The position numbers were made by a program, and so were the translations under genes. From contig OY759511.1 in the NCBI GenBank assembly GCA_963662395.1, positions 3,286,001 through 3,350,000 on the forward strand: a DNA stretch of 64,000 nucleotides, in the 5' to 3' direction. Position 1 is the stretch's first letter. Each line of letters opens with the position of its first letter. Shown here one piece after another: positions 8,089 to 17,115 of the stretch. This DNA comes from JAPOXR01 sp963662395. Lineage in GTDB: Bacteria; Pseudomonadota; Alphaproteobacteria; Rhodobacterales; Rhodobacteraceae. The notes below the pieces were generated by a model. It had not been told where the DNA came from, made no database searches, and saw only the letters and a list, made by a program, of their open reading frames with translations.

Positions 8089-9219
8089 TTACTCGACTGG
8101 CTGCCACTTTCGGGTACTGGCCGATCGGGCGATTGCTTCGACGACCCGCTGGACCTCCAACGCCTCGCGGAAGTCCGGGCTGCAGGGTTTGCCCGTTGCG
8201 TGGGCGCTCAGCAATTCCGCCACCTCGATCACCTTGAGGTCGTTGAAGCCCAACTGGTGGCCCGGCGCCGGGCAGAATTGCCCGTAGGGCGGGTGCTCCG
8301 GCCCGGCCTCGATGCGGGTGAAGCCGGAGTCCGGCCCGTCCCGCCGGTAGAGATGCAACTCGTTCATCCGCTCCTGGGTGAAGTGAAGCGCTCCCCTGGT
8401 CCCGGTGATCTCGAATGACAGATCCATGGTTCGACCGGTTGCTGCCCAGTTGGCCTCGATGCTTCCCGACACGCCGCAGTCAAACCGCAGCAATGCGTGA
8501 GTCATGTCATCGACCTCGACAGGCCGCCATTCATCACTGCCGGCGGTCACGGGGCGGTGGGCATGGATCGTCCGGCAGTCACCGGACACCTCGGTCACCG
8601 GTCCCAGCAAGTGGCGGGCCAGCGAAATGATGTGGCTGCCGATATCGGCCAGGGCACCGCCACCGGCGCTGTCGGTGCGAAATGAATGAGGCACATCCGG
8701 GCTGGCCATGTAGTTTTCGGCATGGCGACCCCGAAACCCGGTCACGTCCCCGATATCGCCGCCTTTCAGGAGTTCCCTTGCAAACCGGATCACCGGGTTC
8801 CTGAGAAAATTGAATCCGACGCTGGTGATGATGCCGGCAGACTCGGCCGCTTCGGTCATCCGGACCGCCGAGTTCACCGTGGTCGAGAGTGGTTTCTCGC
8901 AATAGATGGTCTTGCCCGCATCGATTGCCGCCAGCGCAATCGGTTCGTGAAGCGCATTGGGGGCGGTAATGGCGATGATATCGATTGCCTCATCCTCGAC
9001 CAGCACCCTCCAATCCGCTGTTGCCCGCTCGAACCCCAGCGCATGCGCCATCCTGCCGGCAAGCTCCTCGCCGGCATCGGCCAGCATCACCTTTCTCGGC
9101 TGGACTGGAAGATCGAATATGCCGGAGGCGGCGGTGAATGCATTGGCATGGCAGCGTCCCATGAAGCCGGACCCGACCAGGCCGATGCCGACGCTGCGTT
9201 TCGTTCCGGAAGTGGTCAT
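8089..9219 (-). CDS. Gfo/Idh/MocA family NAD(P)-dependent sugar or polyol dehydrogenase
   Basis: 376 residues. The N-terminal Rossmann fold has GLVGSGFMGRCHANAF, and the family EKP motif is in YCEKPLSTT. The C-terminal alpha/beta domain has the usual GGGALADIGSHIISLARHLLG block with the conserved Asp and His. Members oxidise or reduce sugars, inositols and related compounds with NAD(P). It is the last gene of the ABC transporter operon, 6 bases after the permease, so it probably acts on the transported sugar or polyol. A second member of the family lies at 15688-16704. Confidence 0.9.
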   Translation of the reverse strand: MTTSGTKRSVGIGLVGSGFMGRCHANAFTAASGIFDLPVQPRKVMLADAGEELAGRMAHALGFERATADWRVLVEDEAIDIIAITAPNALHEPIALAAIDAGKTIYCEKPLSTTVNSAVRMTEAAESAGIITSVGFNFLRNPVIRFARELLKGGDIGDVTGFRGRHAENYMASPDVPHSFRTDSAGGGALADIGSHIISLARHLLGPVTEVSGDCRTIHAHRPVTAGSDEWRPVEVDDMTHALLRFDCGVSGSIEANWAATGRTMDLSFEITGTRGALHFTQERMNELHLYRRDGPDSGFTRIEAGPEHPPYGQFCPAPGHQLGFNDLKVIEVAELLSAHATGKPCSPDFREALEVQRVVEAIARSASTRKWQPVE

Positions 9220-9225
9220 GGCAAA

Positions 9226-10167
9226 CTACCGCGTCGATGATTTCAGATTGTCCAGCCAGACCGCGACAATGATGACGATGCCGATGAGTACCTGCTGGTA
9301 GAAGGATGAAATACCGAGAATGTTGAGGCCATTGGTAATCATGGCCATGATGAAGGCGCCAACCAGTGCCGTGATCACGATCCCGCGCCCGCCGACGAAA
9401 CTGACCCCGCCGATGATCACCGCGGCGATGGCCTGCAATTCGATGCCCTGGGCGACGCTGGGGGGAGTTGCCGCCAGGCGGCCAACCAGGACGATGGCCG
9501 CCACCGCGGCAAGAAAACCGCTGAGCGTGTAGATCTTGACCTTCTGTCGATCGACCGGAATTCCTTCCAGCCTCGCCACCTTCTCGTCACCGCCTATGGC
9601 ATAGACATGGCGACCGAACACGGTCATGTGCATCATGATCATGACGGCGGCAAACACGACAACGACGAAGTAGAGCGGCACCGGCAGCCCGGCGATCTTG
9701 CTGTTGCCGATGAAAAGAAACAGCGGCTCGAGCACCTGGTAGGATACACCCTTGGTGATCACCAAGGCCATGCCGCGGGCAATTCCCAGCATGCCGAGAG
9801 TTGCGATGAAGGGCGGTATCCTGCCCCTGGTGATGACCATGCCGTTGATCCAGCCGGCAAATGTTCCCATCGCCAGGCCGGCGATGGCGGCAATGCGGGG
9901 ATCGACCCCGTTTTCGATCAGCCAGCCGATGGTGACCGCGCTGAGGGCAAGGATCGAACCAACGGACAGGTCGATTCCGCCGGAAATGATGACCACGGCC
10001 TGGCCGGCGGCGAGGATGGCCACGATCGAGACCTGTTTCATCAGGTTGGTCATGTTGCCGAGGGTCATGAAATAGGGTGAGGACAGCGACAGGATCGCCA
10101 TCATCAACACGGCCACGAGGACGATCCACAGCAGCGACCGGGATTTCAGCCCTTCAAGCCGGAGCAT
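9226..10167 (-). CDS. Sugar ABC transporter permease (RbsC/FrcC type)
   Basis: 313 residues with about nine hydrophobic segments. It carries the hallmark SGGIDLSVGSILALSA of the ribose/xylose/fructose permease family (BPD_transp_2), and a second conserved block GGVSFVGGRGIV near the C-terminus. It forms the inner-membrane channel. The start overlaps the end of the ATPase gene by 14 bases, showing tight coupling. It works with the ATPase at 10154-10933 and the binding protein at 11002-11967. Confidence 0.92.
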   Translation of the reverse strand: MLRLEGLKSRSLLWIVLVAVLMMAILSLSSPYFMTLGNMTNLMKQVSIVAILAAGQAVVIISGGIDLSVGSILALSAVTIGWLIENGVDPRIAAIAGLAMGTFAGWINGMVITRGRIPPFIATLGMLGIARGMALVITKGVSYQVLEPLFLFIGNSKIAGLPVPLYFVVVVFAAVMIMMHMTVFGRHVYAIGGDEKVARLEGIPVDRQKVKIYTLSGFLAAVAAIVLVGRLAATPPSVAQGIELQAIAAVIIGGVSFVGGRGIVITALVGAFIMAMITNGLNILGISSFYQQVLIGIVIIVAVWLDNLKSSTR

Positions 10168-10933
10168 GGCTGCTTCCTTCCGGCATCGATCCCTCGATCG
10201 GGCGGCCGGAAATGATCATCGACACGATCTCGTCCTGCAGGAACTTCCTCGTATCGGCGGTAATGACGTTTCGACCGCCGCTGAGAATGGTGATGCGGTC
10301 GGTGAAGTTGTACACCTCGTGGATGTCGTGGCTGATCCAGATGATGCCGAGACCCTGGCTCTTGAGCTCCTCGATCAGATCCATGACCTTCCTGCTTTCC
10401 TCCATTCCGAGCGCCGCCGTCGGCTCGTCCATGATCAGGATCCTGGTGTCGAAATGGACGGCCCTGGAGATTGAAATGCATTGTCGCTGACCCCCCGACA
10501 TCAGCCGGACCTCCGATTCCGGGGAAGGAATGCGGATATTCAGTCGGCTGAGCGCCTGTTCGGCCTCCTCCTTCATGGCCCGCTGGCGCAGAAATCCCCA
10601 TTTGTGCAACTCCCGCCCCATGAACAGATTGGCCGGCGCATCCAGATTCCCGCACAGGGCCAACTCCTGGTAGATGGTCTCGATGCCAAATCGGCGCGCG
10701 TCGTTGGGGTCGGCGATGGTCACCTCCTGGCCACCGACGAAGATGGATCCGTCATTCGCGCTCTCGGCGCCCGCCAGGATCTTGATGAGCGTGGATTTCC
10801 CGGCACCATTATGCCCGAGAACCCCCAGGACTTCCCCGGGGAACAAATCGAGATGGACATCCGTCAGCGCTCGGACACCTCCAAAATGCTTGGAGATGCT
10901 GCGCATTTCGACCAGTGGCGCAGCCTTGTTCAT
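10154..10933 (-). CDS. Sugar ABC transporter ATP-binding protein, single-domain (FrcA type)
   Basis: 259 residues with one nucleotide-binding domain: Walker A GHNGAGKST near residue 40, signature LMSGGQRQ, Walker B ILIMDEPTAALG and the switch histidine in IWISHDIHE. RbsA, XylG and AraG have two fused domains of about 500 residues. This one is half that length, like FrcA of rhizobial fructose transporters, and would act as a homodimer. It is separated from the upstream binding-protein gene by a strong hairpin. Confidence 0.9.
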   Translation of the reverse strand: MNKAAPLVEMRSISKHFGGVRALTDVHLDLFPGEVLGVLGHNGAGKSTLIKILAGAESANDGSIFVGGQEVTIADPNDARRFGIETIYQELALCGNLDAPANLFMGRELHKWGFLRQRAMKEEAEQALSRLNIRIPSPESEVRLMSGGQRQCISISRAVHFDTRILIMDEPTAALGMEESRKVMDLIEELKSQGLGIIWISHDIHEVYNFTDRITILSGGRNVITADTRKFLQDEIVSMIISGRPIEGSMPEGSSHAPA

Positions 10934-10952
10934 GGTCTACGCGCTAAAATAA

Positions 10953-10982
10953 ATGCCGGCCAATGTCGAGATTGGCCGGCAT
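10953..10982 (-). terminator. Intercistronic hairpin between binding-protein and ATPase genes
   Basis: A perfect 12-bp stem (ATGCCGGCCAAT paired with ATTGGCCGGCAT) with a 6-base loop. Read on the minus strand it is followed by TTTATTTT. It lies 19 bases after the binding-protein stop and 19 bases before the ATPase start. It looks like a partial intrinsic terminator or 3' RNA stabiliser that would keep binding-protein mRNA more abundant than the ATPase and permease messages, a common arrangement in ABC operons. Confidence 0.8.
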
Positions 10983-11001
10983 CCGGGTCCTGCAAGACTG
11001 G

Positions 11002-11967
11002 TTACTCGAGCTCGATACCACGACCGTTCAGATACTCCTCGGTTACATCCTCGGCAGTCATGATCGATGATTCGACGACGATCCAGCCATCCAGATCCTC
11101 GCCCTGTGTGACATGCCGGTACGCGGCCATGATTGCCTCATACCCTACAAGATCGGTATTGCCGTCAATGGTGGCGTTCAGCTCGCCGGAGCGCAAGGCC
11201 GCCAGCGCCGACGGAATTGCGTCGTCGCCAACGATGATGATGTCGTCAAGCTTTCCGGCTCCCTTTACCGCCTGGACGGCTCCGAGCGCCATCAGGTCAT
11301 TCGACCCGATGATGGCATCGACATCCGGATGTGCCTGCAGGATGTCCTCGGAGGCCTTGAGGCCCTTTTCGGTGTCCCAGTCGGCGGCGATGGACGCAAC
11401 AACCTCGATGCCGTCATTGGCATCGAACACTTCCATCATCCCCTTCAGGCGAAGCTCGGCGGTCGAACTGCCGCGGAAGCCTTCGAGAATCGCCACCTTG
11501 CCATTGCCGCCGAGCTGGTCGACCACCCACTCCGCCATGCCGGCGAAGGAGCTTTGCTCGTCCAGGCCGACGAAGGTCTCGACCTCGGCCGGCCCGTCGT
11601 CAACCCGTGTGTCGGCGGTGATCACGGGAATTCCGGCGGAATTCGCCTCCATGATCTTGGGGATGAGCGCGGTCCCGTTCATCGGAACCAGCACGATGGC
11701 ATCATGGCCCTTGATCATTTCGGTTTCGAAGACCGCTATCTGGCCCTCGATATCACCGTTGAACTCGGCCGAGACATAGGAGAGTTCGATGCCCAGCTCT
11801 TCGGCCGCCCTCACCGCTCCTTCACCCATCCGCCAGTAATAGGGGTTGGTCATGTCCTTGACGATGAATGTCATGCTGACATCCTGGGCGCCGCCGGAAG
11901 TGGCCATCATGGCCCCGGCGACCGTTGCCGCTGCAGCGGCGGTCCTGGTCAATTTCCTGAAAATCAT
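11002..11967 (-). CDS. Periplasmic sugar-binding protein of ABC transporter (RbsB-like, Peripla_BP_4)
   Basis: 321 residues. The N-terminus has a Sec signal peptide (basic start, Ala-rich hydrophobic core, cleavage probably near GGAQD at about residue 28). The mature part has the family blocks MTNPYYWRMGEGAVRAAEELG, DAIVLVPMNGTALIPKI, GIPVITADTRVD, a hinge region GKVAILEGFRGSSTAELRLKG and AIIGSNDLMALGAVQAV. It captures the sugar for the permease and ATPase encoded just downstream. First gene of the operon; possible operator sequences lie about 100-140 bases upstream. Confidence 0.92.
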   Translation of the reverse strand: MIFRKLTRTAAAAATVAGAMMATSGGAQDVSMTFIVKDMTNPYYWRMGEGAVRAAEELGIELSYVSAEFNGDIEGQIAVFETEMIKGHDAIVLVPMNGTALIPKIMEANSAGIPVITADTRVDDGPAEVETFVGLDEQSSFAGMAEWVVDQLGGNGKVAILEGFRGSSTAELRLKGMMEVFDANDGIEVVASIAADWDTEKGLKASEDILQAHPDVDAIIGSNDLMALGAVQAVKGAGKLDDIIIVGDDAIPSALAALRSGELNATIDGNTDLVGYEAIMAAYRHVTQGEDLDGWIVVESSIMTAEDVTEEYLNGRGIELE

Positions 11968-12062
11968 GGTGACTCCTCCTCCAGGGATCTACCCAGCGCA
12001 TTCCACTCCTCGCCGGACCGGTCCGAAGCCGGACGCGCCTGTCAGTCGATGACGGCAGTCTA

Positions 12063-12110
12063 CAGATTCGGATGATCACCTTGCGAGTGGGAAGATATCC
12101 AAAATGAATC
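12063..12110. promoter_or_regulatory. Possible operator pair upstream of the sugar transporter operon
   Basis: Two related sites in inverted arrangement. 12063-12080 read on the minus strand is GGTGATCATCCGAATCTG, and 12091-12110 on the plus strand contains GATATCCAAAATGAATC. The first matches the site at 13998-14016 (GGTGAAATATCCAAATCTG) with one gap and a few changes. The shared core is ATCCRAAT. They sit in the promoter regions of the transporter operon and of the divergent HTH-SBP/GMC gene pair, so binding by the HTH-SBP protein is an attractive but untested idea. Confidence 0.35.
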
Positions 12111-12192
12111 AGTGCCGGCCCGGCAGCGAGCCGGCTCGCCCGGGGCAACCGGCATCAATCCATCCGGCGCTGCATCCACGCATCGATGGAGG

Positions 12193-13896
12193 TCAGTAGC
12201 GGCCATGCTCACGCATCAGGCTGTCGATTCGCCCCTGCGCAGTTGCCAGGGCCCCGGAGACGGAGATTTGGCCCCGGAGCATGTCATGCATCACGGTGCC
12301 GATAATGCCGAGCATGTCGCTGAATTCGGGAACCGGCGGGCGTGGCCAGAGCTGCACCTCGCCGCGACGCTCCATCCGGTCGATCTTGCCGATCAGCCCG
12401 CTCGAGGCCTGCACCTCCGGATCGGCGCTGGTCGAGAATCGAGGGCTGGTGAGGTTGCCGTTCTGGACATACCATTTCATGAGTTCAGGGCGGGTGAGGT
12501 ATTCCATCACCTTCCAGGCAATCTGCACCCGCCGCTCCGGCAGCCCGCCTGGTATGGCCAGCGAGAATCCGCCGATCGGCGACACGCGCCGCTTTCCCGC
12601 CGCCGCCGGGTGGGTCACGAAGGCCACGTTGCCGAAGGCCGGCGAGGACCGGTTGCTCTCGAAGGCCGCCGCCCGGATGCTCCAGCCATAACTCATCGCT
12701 GCATGACCTTCGCTGAATATGCGAATTCGCCGGTCCCAGTCGCATTTGAGGCTGTCCGGATGCGCATATTGCAGCAACTCCAGCAGGAAATTGCAGGTCT
12801 GCCGTGCGGCGTCGGTATCCAGCATGGGCCTGAAATTCCTCCCCTCCAGTTCGCCGACGTCGAACTCGTCGCCGACCGGCCGCAAATCGATGACCGGCTG
12901 GCCGAAATCGGCGAGGGTCTGGATGAATGTATGGGCCAGCGGTGTCCCGCGGCCGAAATTCATGACAATCCCCGAGAGGTCGAATGCCGAGCCATGGAGC
13001 ATGCGGGCGGCAAACAGGACATCGTCGGTCGTCTCCGGGATACCGAGACCTGCCTTGGCGAATATGTCCTCCCGGCACAGGAGCACCTCGACGGTCGGCT
13101 GGATCGGAAGGCCGTATTGCCGGCCCCGCCAGGAAGAACCGAGCCATGCGGCATTGTGGAAATCCGACGAGTTGTAGCGGGTCCTGGCGATGATGTCGTC
13201 GAGGGGTTGCACGATCTCCTGTTCGGCCAGCTGGCCGACCCAGGGCAAATCGACCGCCACGATGTCGAACCTGGATTTCTTCCTCCCGGCATTGACCATG
13301 ATTTCGGCATGCAGATCGTCCAGGGACAGGTTGGTGACCTCGATATTGGTCCCGCACAGCTCGTTCAGGATCGACGAGTTCCTGCCGAGAGTCCTGAATG
13401 TCGGATCCTCCGAGCACAGGATGCACACCCGGCGATCGAAACCGGGGCCGGAGCGCATGGCGTTGGGATAGGGCAATATCCGCGAGGCCATGTAATAGCC
13501 GCCGAAGTAGAAATCGCTCATGCTGCCATCGCCATCGCTGTAGCCGAAAGTCGATCCGACCATCGCCTTCAGCTGCATGGCAAACGACTCGAACTCGGTG
13601 ATCAGCTTGCGTGTCGGATGCAGGGAGTATGACTTGCCGGACCAGGAGCGAATGCGCTTGACCAGGAAGCCCTGGTCAATCAGGTCGGCAATTCGCCGCA
13701 TTGCCGTTCCGTAGGGCACGCCCGAAGCCGAGGCGAGCGAGGTGACGGTCAGCAACCTCCCTTCCAGATGCCGGCGCATCGCGTAGGAGATGATGTTCCA
13801 GCGCGGGTCGATCGTCGACAGCCGTGTCCGCTCCCCCGACAGCAGGCGGATGTCATCGATGAATTTCAGGATGCGAACCATCTCCTCGCGGGTCAT
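12193..13896 (-). CDS. Winged-helix DNA-binding domain fused to a family-1 extracellular solute-binding domain; putative one-component regulator
   Basis: 567 residues from the ATG at 13896, chosen because AAGGAG lies 6 bases upstream; the frame is open to 13983. Residues 1 to about 90 look like a MarR-type winged helix (LLTVTSLASASGVPYGTAMRRIADLIDQGFLVKR with a basic wing). From about residue 130 to the end the protein resembles SBP_bac_1 proteins (FDIVAVDLPWVGQLAEQ, YGLPIQPTVEVLLCREDIF, GHAAMSYGW, PIGGFSLAIP, AWKVMEYLTRPELMKWYV). There is no signal peptide or membrane segment, so the binding domain probably senses a ligand in the cytoplasm. It is divergent from the GMC gene and next to the sugar ABC operon. 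A paralogue ends at base 256. Confidence 0.8.
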   Translation of the reverse strand: MTREEMVRILKFIDDIRLLSGERTRLSTIDPRWNIISYAMRRHLEGRLLTVTSLASASGVPYGTAMRRIADLIDQGFLVKRIRSWSGKSYSLHPTRKLITEFESFAMQLKAMVGSTFGYSDGDGSMSDFYFGGYYMASRILPYPNAMRSGPGFDRRVCILCSEDPTFRTLGRNSSILNELCGTNIEVTNLSLDDLHAEIMVNAGRKKSRFDIVAVDLPWVGQLAEQEIVQPLDDIIARTRYNSSDFHNAAWLGSSWRGRQYGLPIQPTVEVLLCREDIFAKAGLGIPETTDDVLFAARMLHGSAFDLSGIVMNFGRGTPLAHTFIQTLADFGQPVIDLRPVGDEFDVGELEGRNFRPMLDTDAARQTCNFLLELLQYAHPDSLKCDWDRRIRIFSEGHAAMSYGWSIRAAAFESNRSSPAFGNVAFVTHPAAAGKRRVSPIGGFSLAIPGGLPERRVQIAWKVMEYLTRPELMKWYVQNGNLTSPRFSTSADPEVQASSGLIGKIDRMERRGEVQLWPRPPVPEFSDMLGIIGTVMHDMLRGQISVSGALATAQGRIDSLMREHGRY

Positions 13897-13997
13897 CGAG
13901 CACTCCTTCATCCCGCCTCGGCCTTGAATGCCGCATGACGACGGCCAGTTCGGGCCCTGCCAGCCGCGCCACCATCCGGGCATTATGGCATCTCCAA

Positions 13998-14016
13998 GGT
14001 GAAATATCCAAATCTG
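13998..14016. promoter_or_regulatory. Possible operator in the divergent HTH-SBP/GMC promoter region
   Basis: GGTGAAATATCCAAATCTG, similar to the sites upstream of the sugar transporter operon (12063-12110). It lies between the divergent starts at 13896 and 14100, an ideal place for an autoregulated operator. Support is only sequence similarity between the sites. Confidence 0.35.
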
Positions 14017-14099
14017 ATGAATTCCGTGTTCTTGTCGGCCCGAACTCTATGACAACTTTTCGGACAGCGGGTTGCGGTTTGCACGACCGGAAGGAGTGA

Positions 14100-15695
14100 A
14101 TGCACAGGACCGAGCATGACTACGTGGTTATCGGAGCTGGTTCGGCAGGCTGTGCAGTCGCCGGTCGGCTGGGAGAGGCCGGTCATTCCGTTTTGTTGCT
14201 TGAGGCCGGCGGGAGGGACCGCAACCCGTTTATCCATATCCCGCTCGGCTATTCGACGCTGTATGCAAATCCGGCCGTGAACTGGTGCTACGAGAGCGAG
14301 CCGGAGCCGCAGCTGAACGGGAGGCGGCTCTTCCAGCCGCGCGGCAGGGTGCTGGGCGGCACCGGGGCCATCAACGGCATGATCTACATGCGCGGCCAGC
14401 CCGAGGATTTCGATGGCTGGAAGCGGGCCGGCTGCACCGGCTGGGGCTGGGAAGACGTGCTGCCGGTGTTCAGGAAATGCGAGGACCAGGAGCGCGGCGC
14501 CGATGCGTATCACGGAGAGGGCGGGCCGGTGTCGGTCTCCGACCTCAGGACATCGCACAGCCTCGGAGAGGCATTCCACGCGGCGTCGGAAGCCCTTGGC
14601 GTTCCCCGCAACAATGATTTCAACGGCGCCAGGCAGGAAGGCACCGGCTACGTCCAGACAACCACCCGCAAGGGCCGCCGCTGGAGTACCGCCTCCGGCT
14701 ACCTGCGCGGGCAGGCGATGCGTCGCATCGATCTGCGGCTCCATGCCATGGTCCTGCGCATCATGCTCGATGGCCGGCAGGCATCGGGCGTTGAATGGAC
14801 CGGACCGGCCGGACGGCATGCTTCCCGTGCCAGGCGGGAGGTGATCCTCTGCGCCGGGACCTTCAACTCGCCGCAATTGCTGCAGATCTCGGGAATTGGC
14901 CCCGGGGCACTGCTCAACGAACACGGCATCGAGGTGGCGCATGACCTGCCCGGTGTCGGCGAGAACCTCCAGGACCATTTCGGAATCGGGTCGGAGTACC
15001 GCTCGACGGTGAAATCCACGGTGAACGACCTCTACAACAACAAGCTCAAGGGAGCGGCGCAACTGATGCGCTACCTCATGTTCCGGACCGGGCCCTTTGC
15101 CGATAACGGCAACTACTCCAACACCTTCATCCGCTCCGGCAAGGATATCGACCGGCCGGACATGATGGTCACCTTCATGGCCTGGTGCACCGACGAGCAA
15201 CTCAAGCCCCGCCCATTCTCCGGCTTCACGATCCTGGCCGAACACATGCGCCCGGATTCGAGGGGCCACGTCCGCATCCGGAGCCCGAACCCCACCGACC
15301 AGCCCGCCATCCTGTTCAACTTCCTGGTCGCGGAGTCGGACCGGAGCGCCGCCCTGGCCGGCCTCAAATTCGGCCGCAGGATTGCGGCCACGCAGCCGAT
15401 GAGCGATTGCGTCGACCATGAGATTTCACCCGGGAAGGATGTCCGCAGCGACGAGGAGCTGATCGGCTACTGCCGGGCCTCCGGCCTGTCCTTGCTGCAC
15501 CCGGTCGGAACCTGCAAGATGGGGGTGGACGAGATGGCGGTGGTTGATTCTCGCCTGCGGACGCATGGAATCGGTGGCCTGCGGGTGATCGATGCCTCGA
15601 TCATGCCGCGGATTGTCACCGCCAACACCAACGCCGCCACCATCATGATTGGCGAGAAGGGCGCGGCGATGGTCATGGAGGATGCACATGGCTGA
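14100..15695 (+). CDS. GMC family FAD-dependent oxidoreductase (choline/alcohol dehydrogenase-like)
   Basis: 531 residues. N-terminal FAD-binding motif VVIGAGSAGCAVAGRLGEAG, LLLEAGG, and the GMC block RGRVLGGTGAINGMIYMRG. The second GMC signature is near REVILCAGTFNSPQLLQISGIG. The C-terminal active-site region has LLHPVGTCKMG with the catalytic His and VTANTNAATIMIGEKGA with the partner Asn. The family oxidises alcohols, polyols or sugars at a hydroxyl group. Its stop overlaps the next dehydrogenase gene by 8 bases, so the two probably act in sequence on the same substrate. It is divergent from the HTH-SBP gene. Confidence 0.92.
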   Translation: MHRTEHDYVVIGAGSAGCAVAGRLGEAGHSVLLLEAGGRDRNPFIHIPLGYSTLYANPAVNWCYESEPEPQLNGRRLFQPRGRVLGGTGAINGMIYMRGQPEDFDGWKRAGCTGWGWEDVLPVFRKCEDQERGADAYHGEGGPVSVSDLRTSHSLGEAFHAASEALGVPRNNDFNGARQEGTGYVQTTTRKGRRWSTASGYLRGQAMRRIDLRLHAMVLRIMLDGRQASGVEWTGPAGRHASRARREVILCAGTFNSPQLLQISGIGPGALLNEHGIEVAHDLPGVGENLQDHFGIGSEYRSTVKSTVNDLYNNKLKGAAQLMRYLMFRTGPFADNGNYSNTFIRSGKDIDRPDMMVTFMAWCTDEQLKPRPFSGFTILAEHMRPDSRGHVRIRSPNPTDQPAILFNFLVAESDRSAALAGLKFGRRIAATQPMSDCVDHEISPGKDVRSDEELIGYCRASGLSLLHPVGTCKMGVDEMAVVDSRLRTHGIGGLRVIDASIMPRIVTANTNAATIMIGEKGAAMVMEDAHG

Positions 15696-16704
15696 CAGGA
15701 AAATTCCGACGCTCCGGGTGGCGCTGCTGGGGAGCGGCCGCATGGCCGAGGTCTACGGGCCGAAGATCGGCGCTCATCCCGGCCTCAGCCTGGAGATGGT
15801 CTTCAACCCGAACCTCCCATCCGCCGAGGCGGCAGCAGCGCAATATGGCGGCCGCCCGACCGGAGACCTCGACGAGATACTCGGAAGCGCCATCGATGCC
15901 GTTGTCATTGCCACGCCGACCAACACCCATGTCGATTACATCGCCGCCGCCGCCCGGGCCGGCAAGGCGATCTACTGCGAAAAGCCGCTTGACCACAGCC
16001 TGGAGCGTGTCGACAGCTGCCTGGCCACGCTCAAATCCCACCCGGTGCCGTTCATGCTCGGATTCAACCGGCGCTTCGATCGGGACAATGCCGCGGTCCG
16101 GCAGGCCGTTGCCGATGGCGAGCTGGGGAAGGTCAACCTGCTGATGAGCACCAGCCGGGAGCCGTCCCCGCCGCCAGTCGAGTATGTCCGCTCCTCGGGC
16201 GGATACTTCCTCGATGCCCAGATCCACGATATCGATCTCCTGTGCTGGATTGCCGGCGAGCGGCCCGACCGGGTCATGGCGGCCGGCAGCTGCGTCCATG
16301 ATGAGCGCATCGGTGCCGAGGGCGATGTCGACCTGGCCATGACCACCCTCATCATGCCATCCGGCGCCCTGGCCCATATCAACAATTCCCGCGCCTGCGC
16401 CTACGGCTTCGACCAGCGCCTCGAGATCTTCGGCACCGGCGGCATGGTCCAGACCGCAAACAAGCGCGACGATCCGCTCATACGCTGGAGTGCCGACCAC
16501 ACCGCCGCCCGGGCCCGGCTCAAGCATTTCTTCCTCGAGCGCTACGATGCATCCTTCGCCATCGCCCTCGACGAGTTCCACGCCGCCGTCACCGAGGGAC
16601 GCACCGCGACCCCCTCCGAACATGACGGCCGCGCCGCCCTCGCCATCGCCCTGGCCTGCGACCGCTCACGCCGCGAGGGCATCGCCATCACCCCCGACTA
16701 CTGA
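15688..16704 (+). CDS. Gfo/Idh/MocA family oxidoreductase (inositol 2-dehydrogenase-like)
   Basis: 338 residues. The start at 15688 overlaps the GMC stop; the longer frame to 15649 only reads GMC-coding sequence. Rossmann motif VALLGSGRMAEVYGP, IATPTNTHVDYIAAAARAGKAIYCEKPLD with the EKP catalytic Lys, FMLGFNRRFDR, and GGYFLDAQIHDIDLLCWI with the conserved Asp and His. It resembles myo-inositol 2-dehydrogenases more than the member at 8089-9219. Likely partner of the GMC enzyme in polyol or sugar oxidation. Confidence 0.9.
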   Translation: MADRKIPTLRVALLGSGRMAEVYGPKIGAHPGLSLEMVFNPNLPSAEAAAAQYGGRPTGDLDEILGSAIDAVVIATPTNTHVDYIAAAARAGKAIYCEKPLDHSLERVDSCLATLKSHPVPFMLGFNRRFDRDNAAVRQAVADGELGKVNLLMSTSREPSPPPVEYVRSSGGYFLDAQIHDIDLLCWIAGERPDRVMAAGSCVHDERIGAEGDVDLAMTTLIMPSGALAHINNSRACAYGFDQRLEIFGTGGMVQTANKRDDPLIRWSADHTAARARLKHFFLERYDASFAIALDEFHAAVTEGRTATPSEHDGRAALAIALACDRSRREGIAITPDY

Positions 16705-16859
16705 CCGGAGCCGACGACCACACACACGGCGCCACCAGCCCCGCCCGGTGCCAACCCCGAATCCGACCTCGTCCAGGCATCGCCAAGTCCAACCCTGCCC
16801 GCCACCCGGCCGCCAAGGCCGCGTCCCGCAGACGGCTGCCTCGCTGCCCCGACAATTCC

Positions 16860-17006
16860 GGAACTGGCATATCCGGCCCTGGCGTTCATCTCGAGATCGA
16901 TCTCGGCATGGACGTTGCCGGTTTCAAGACCGACATGGCCGGGCCAGGCGCGGATGGTGTTGATGTCGACACCGGATCCGAGCAAGAGGCAGGCAACCGG
17001 GTGACG
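16860..17006 (-). pseudogene. Tyrosine recombinase (integrase) C-terminal fragment
   Basis: The minus-strand frame reads RHPVACLLLGSGVDINTIRAW and then PGHVGLETGNVHAEIDLEM, the last 45 or so residues of phage/XerD-like integrases (usual pattern RHT..LL..GVDI..I...LGH....T..Y). The catalytic His is present in GHV, but the usual Tyr after it is His (NVHAE). No upstream catalytic part was found. It marks an old integration event at the left edge of a run of dead genes. Confidence 0.65.
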
Positions 17007-17115
17007 GCTATCTCGTGAAGGAGATTACAGGCATCCTTCCTGCAACAAGGTCGTGCAATACAGGATCGACGGTCCGTTTGCCGGCACGACTCATGAGAGT
17101 ATCTGTCATGATCCC

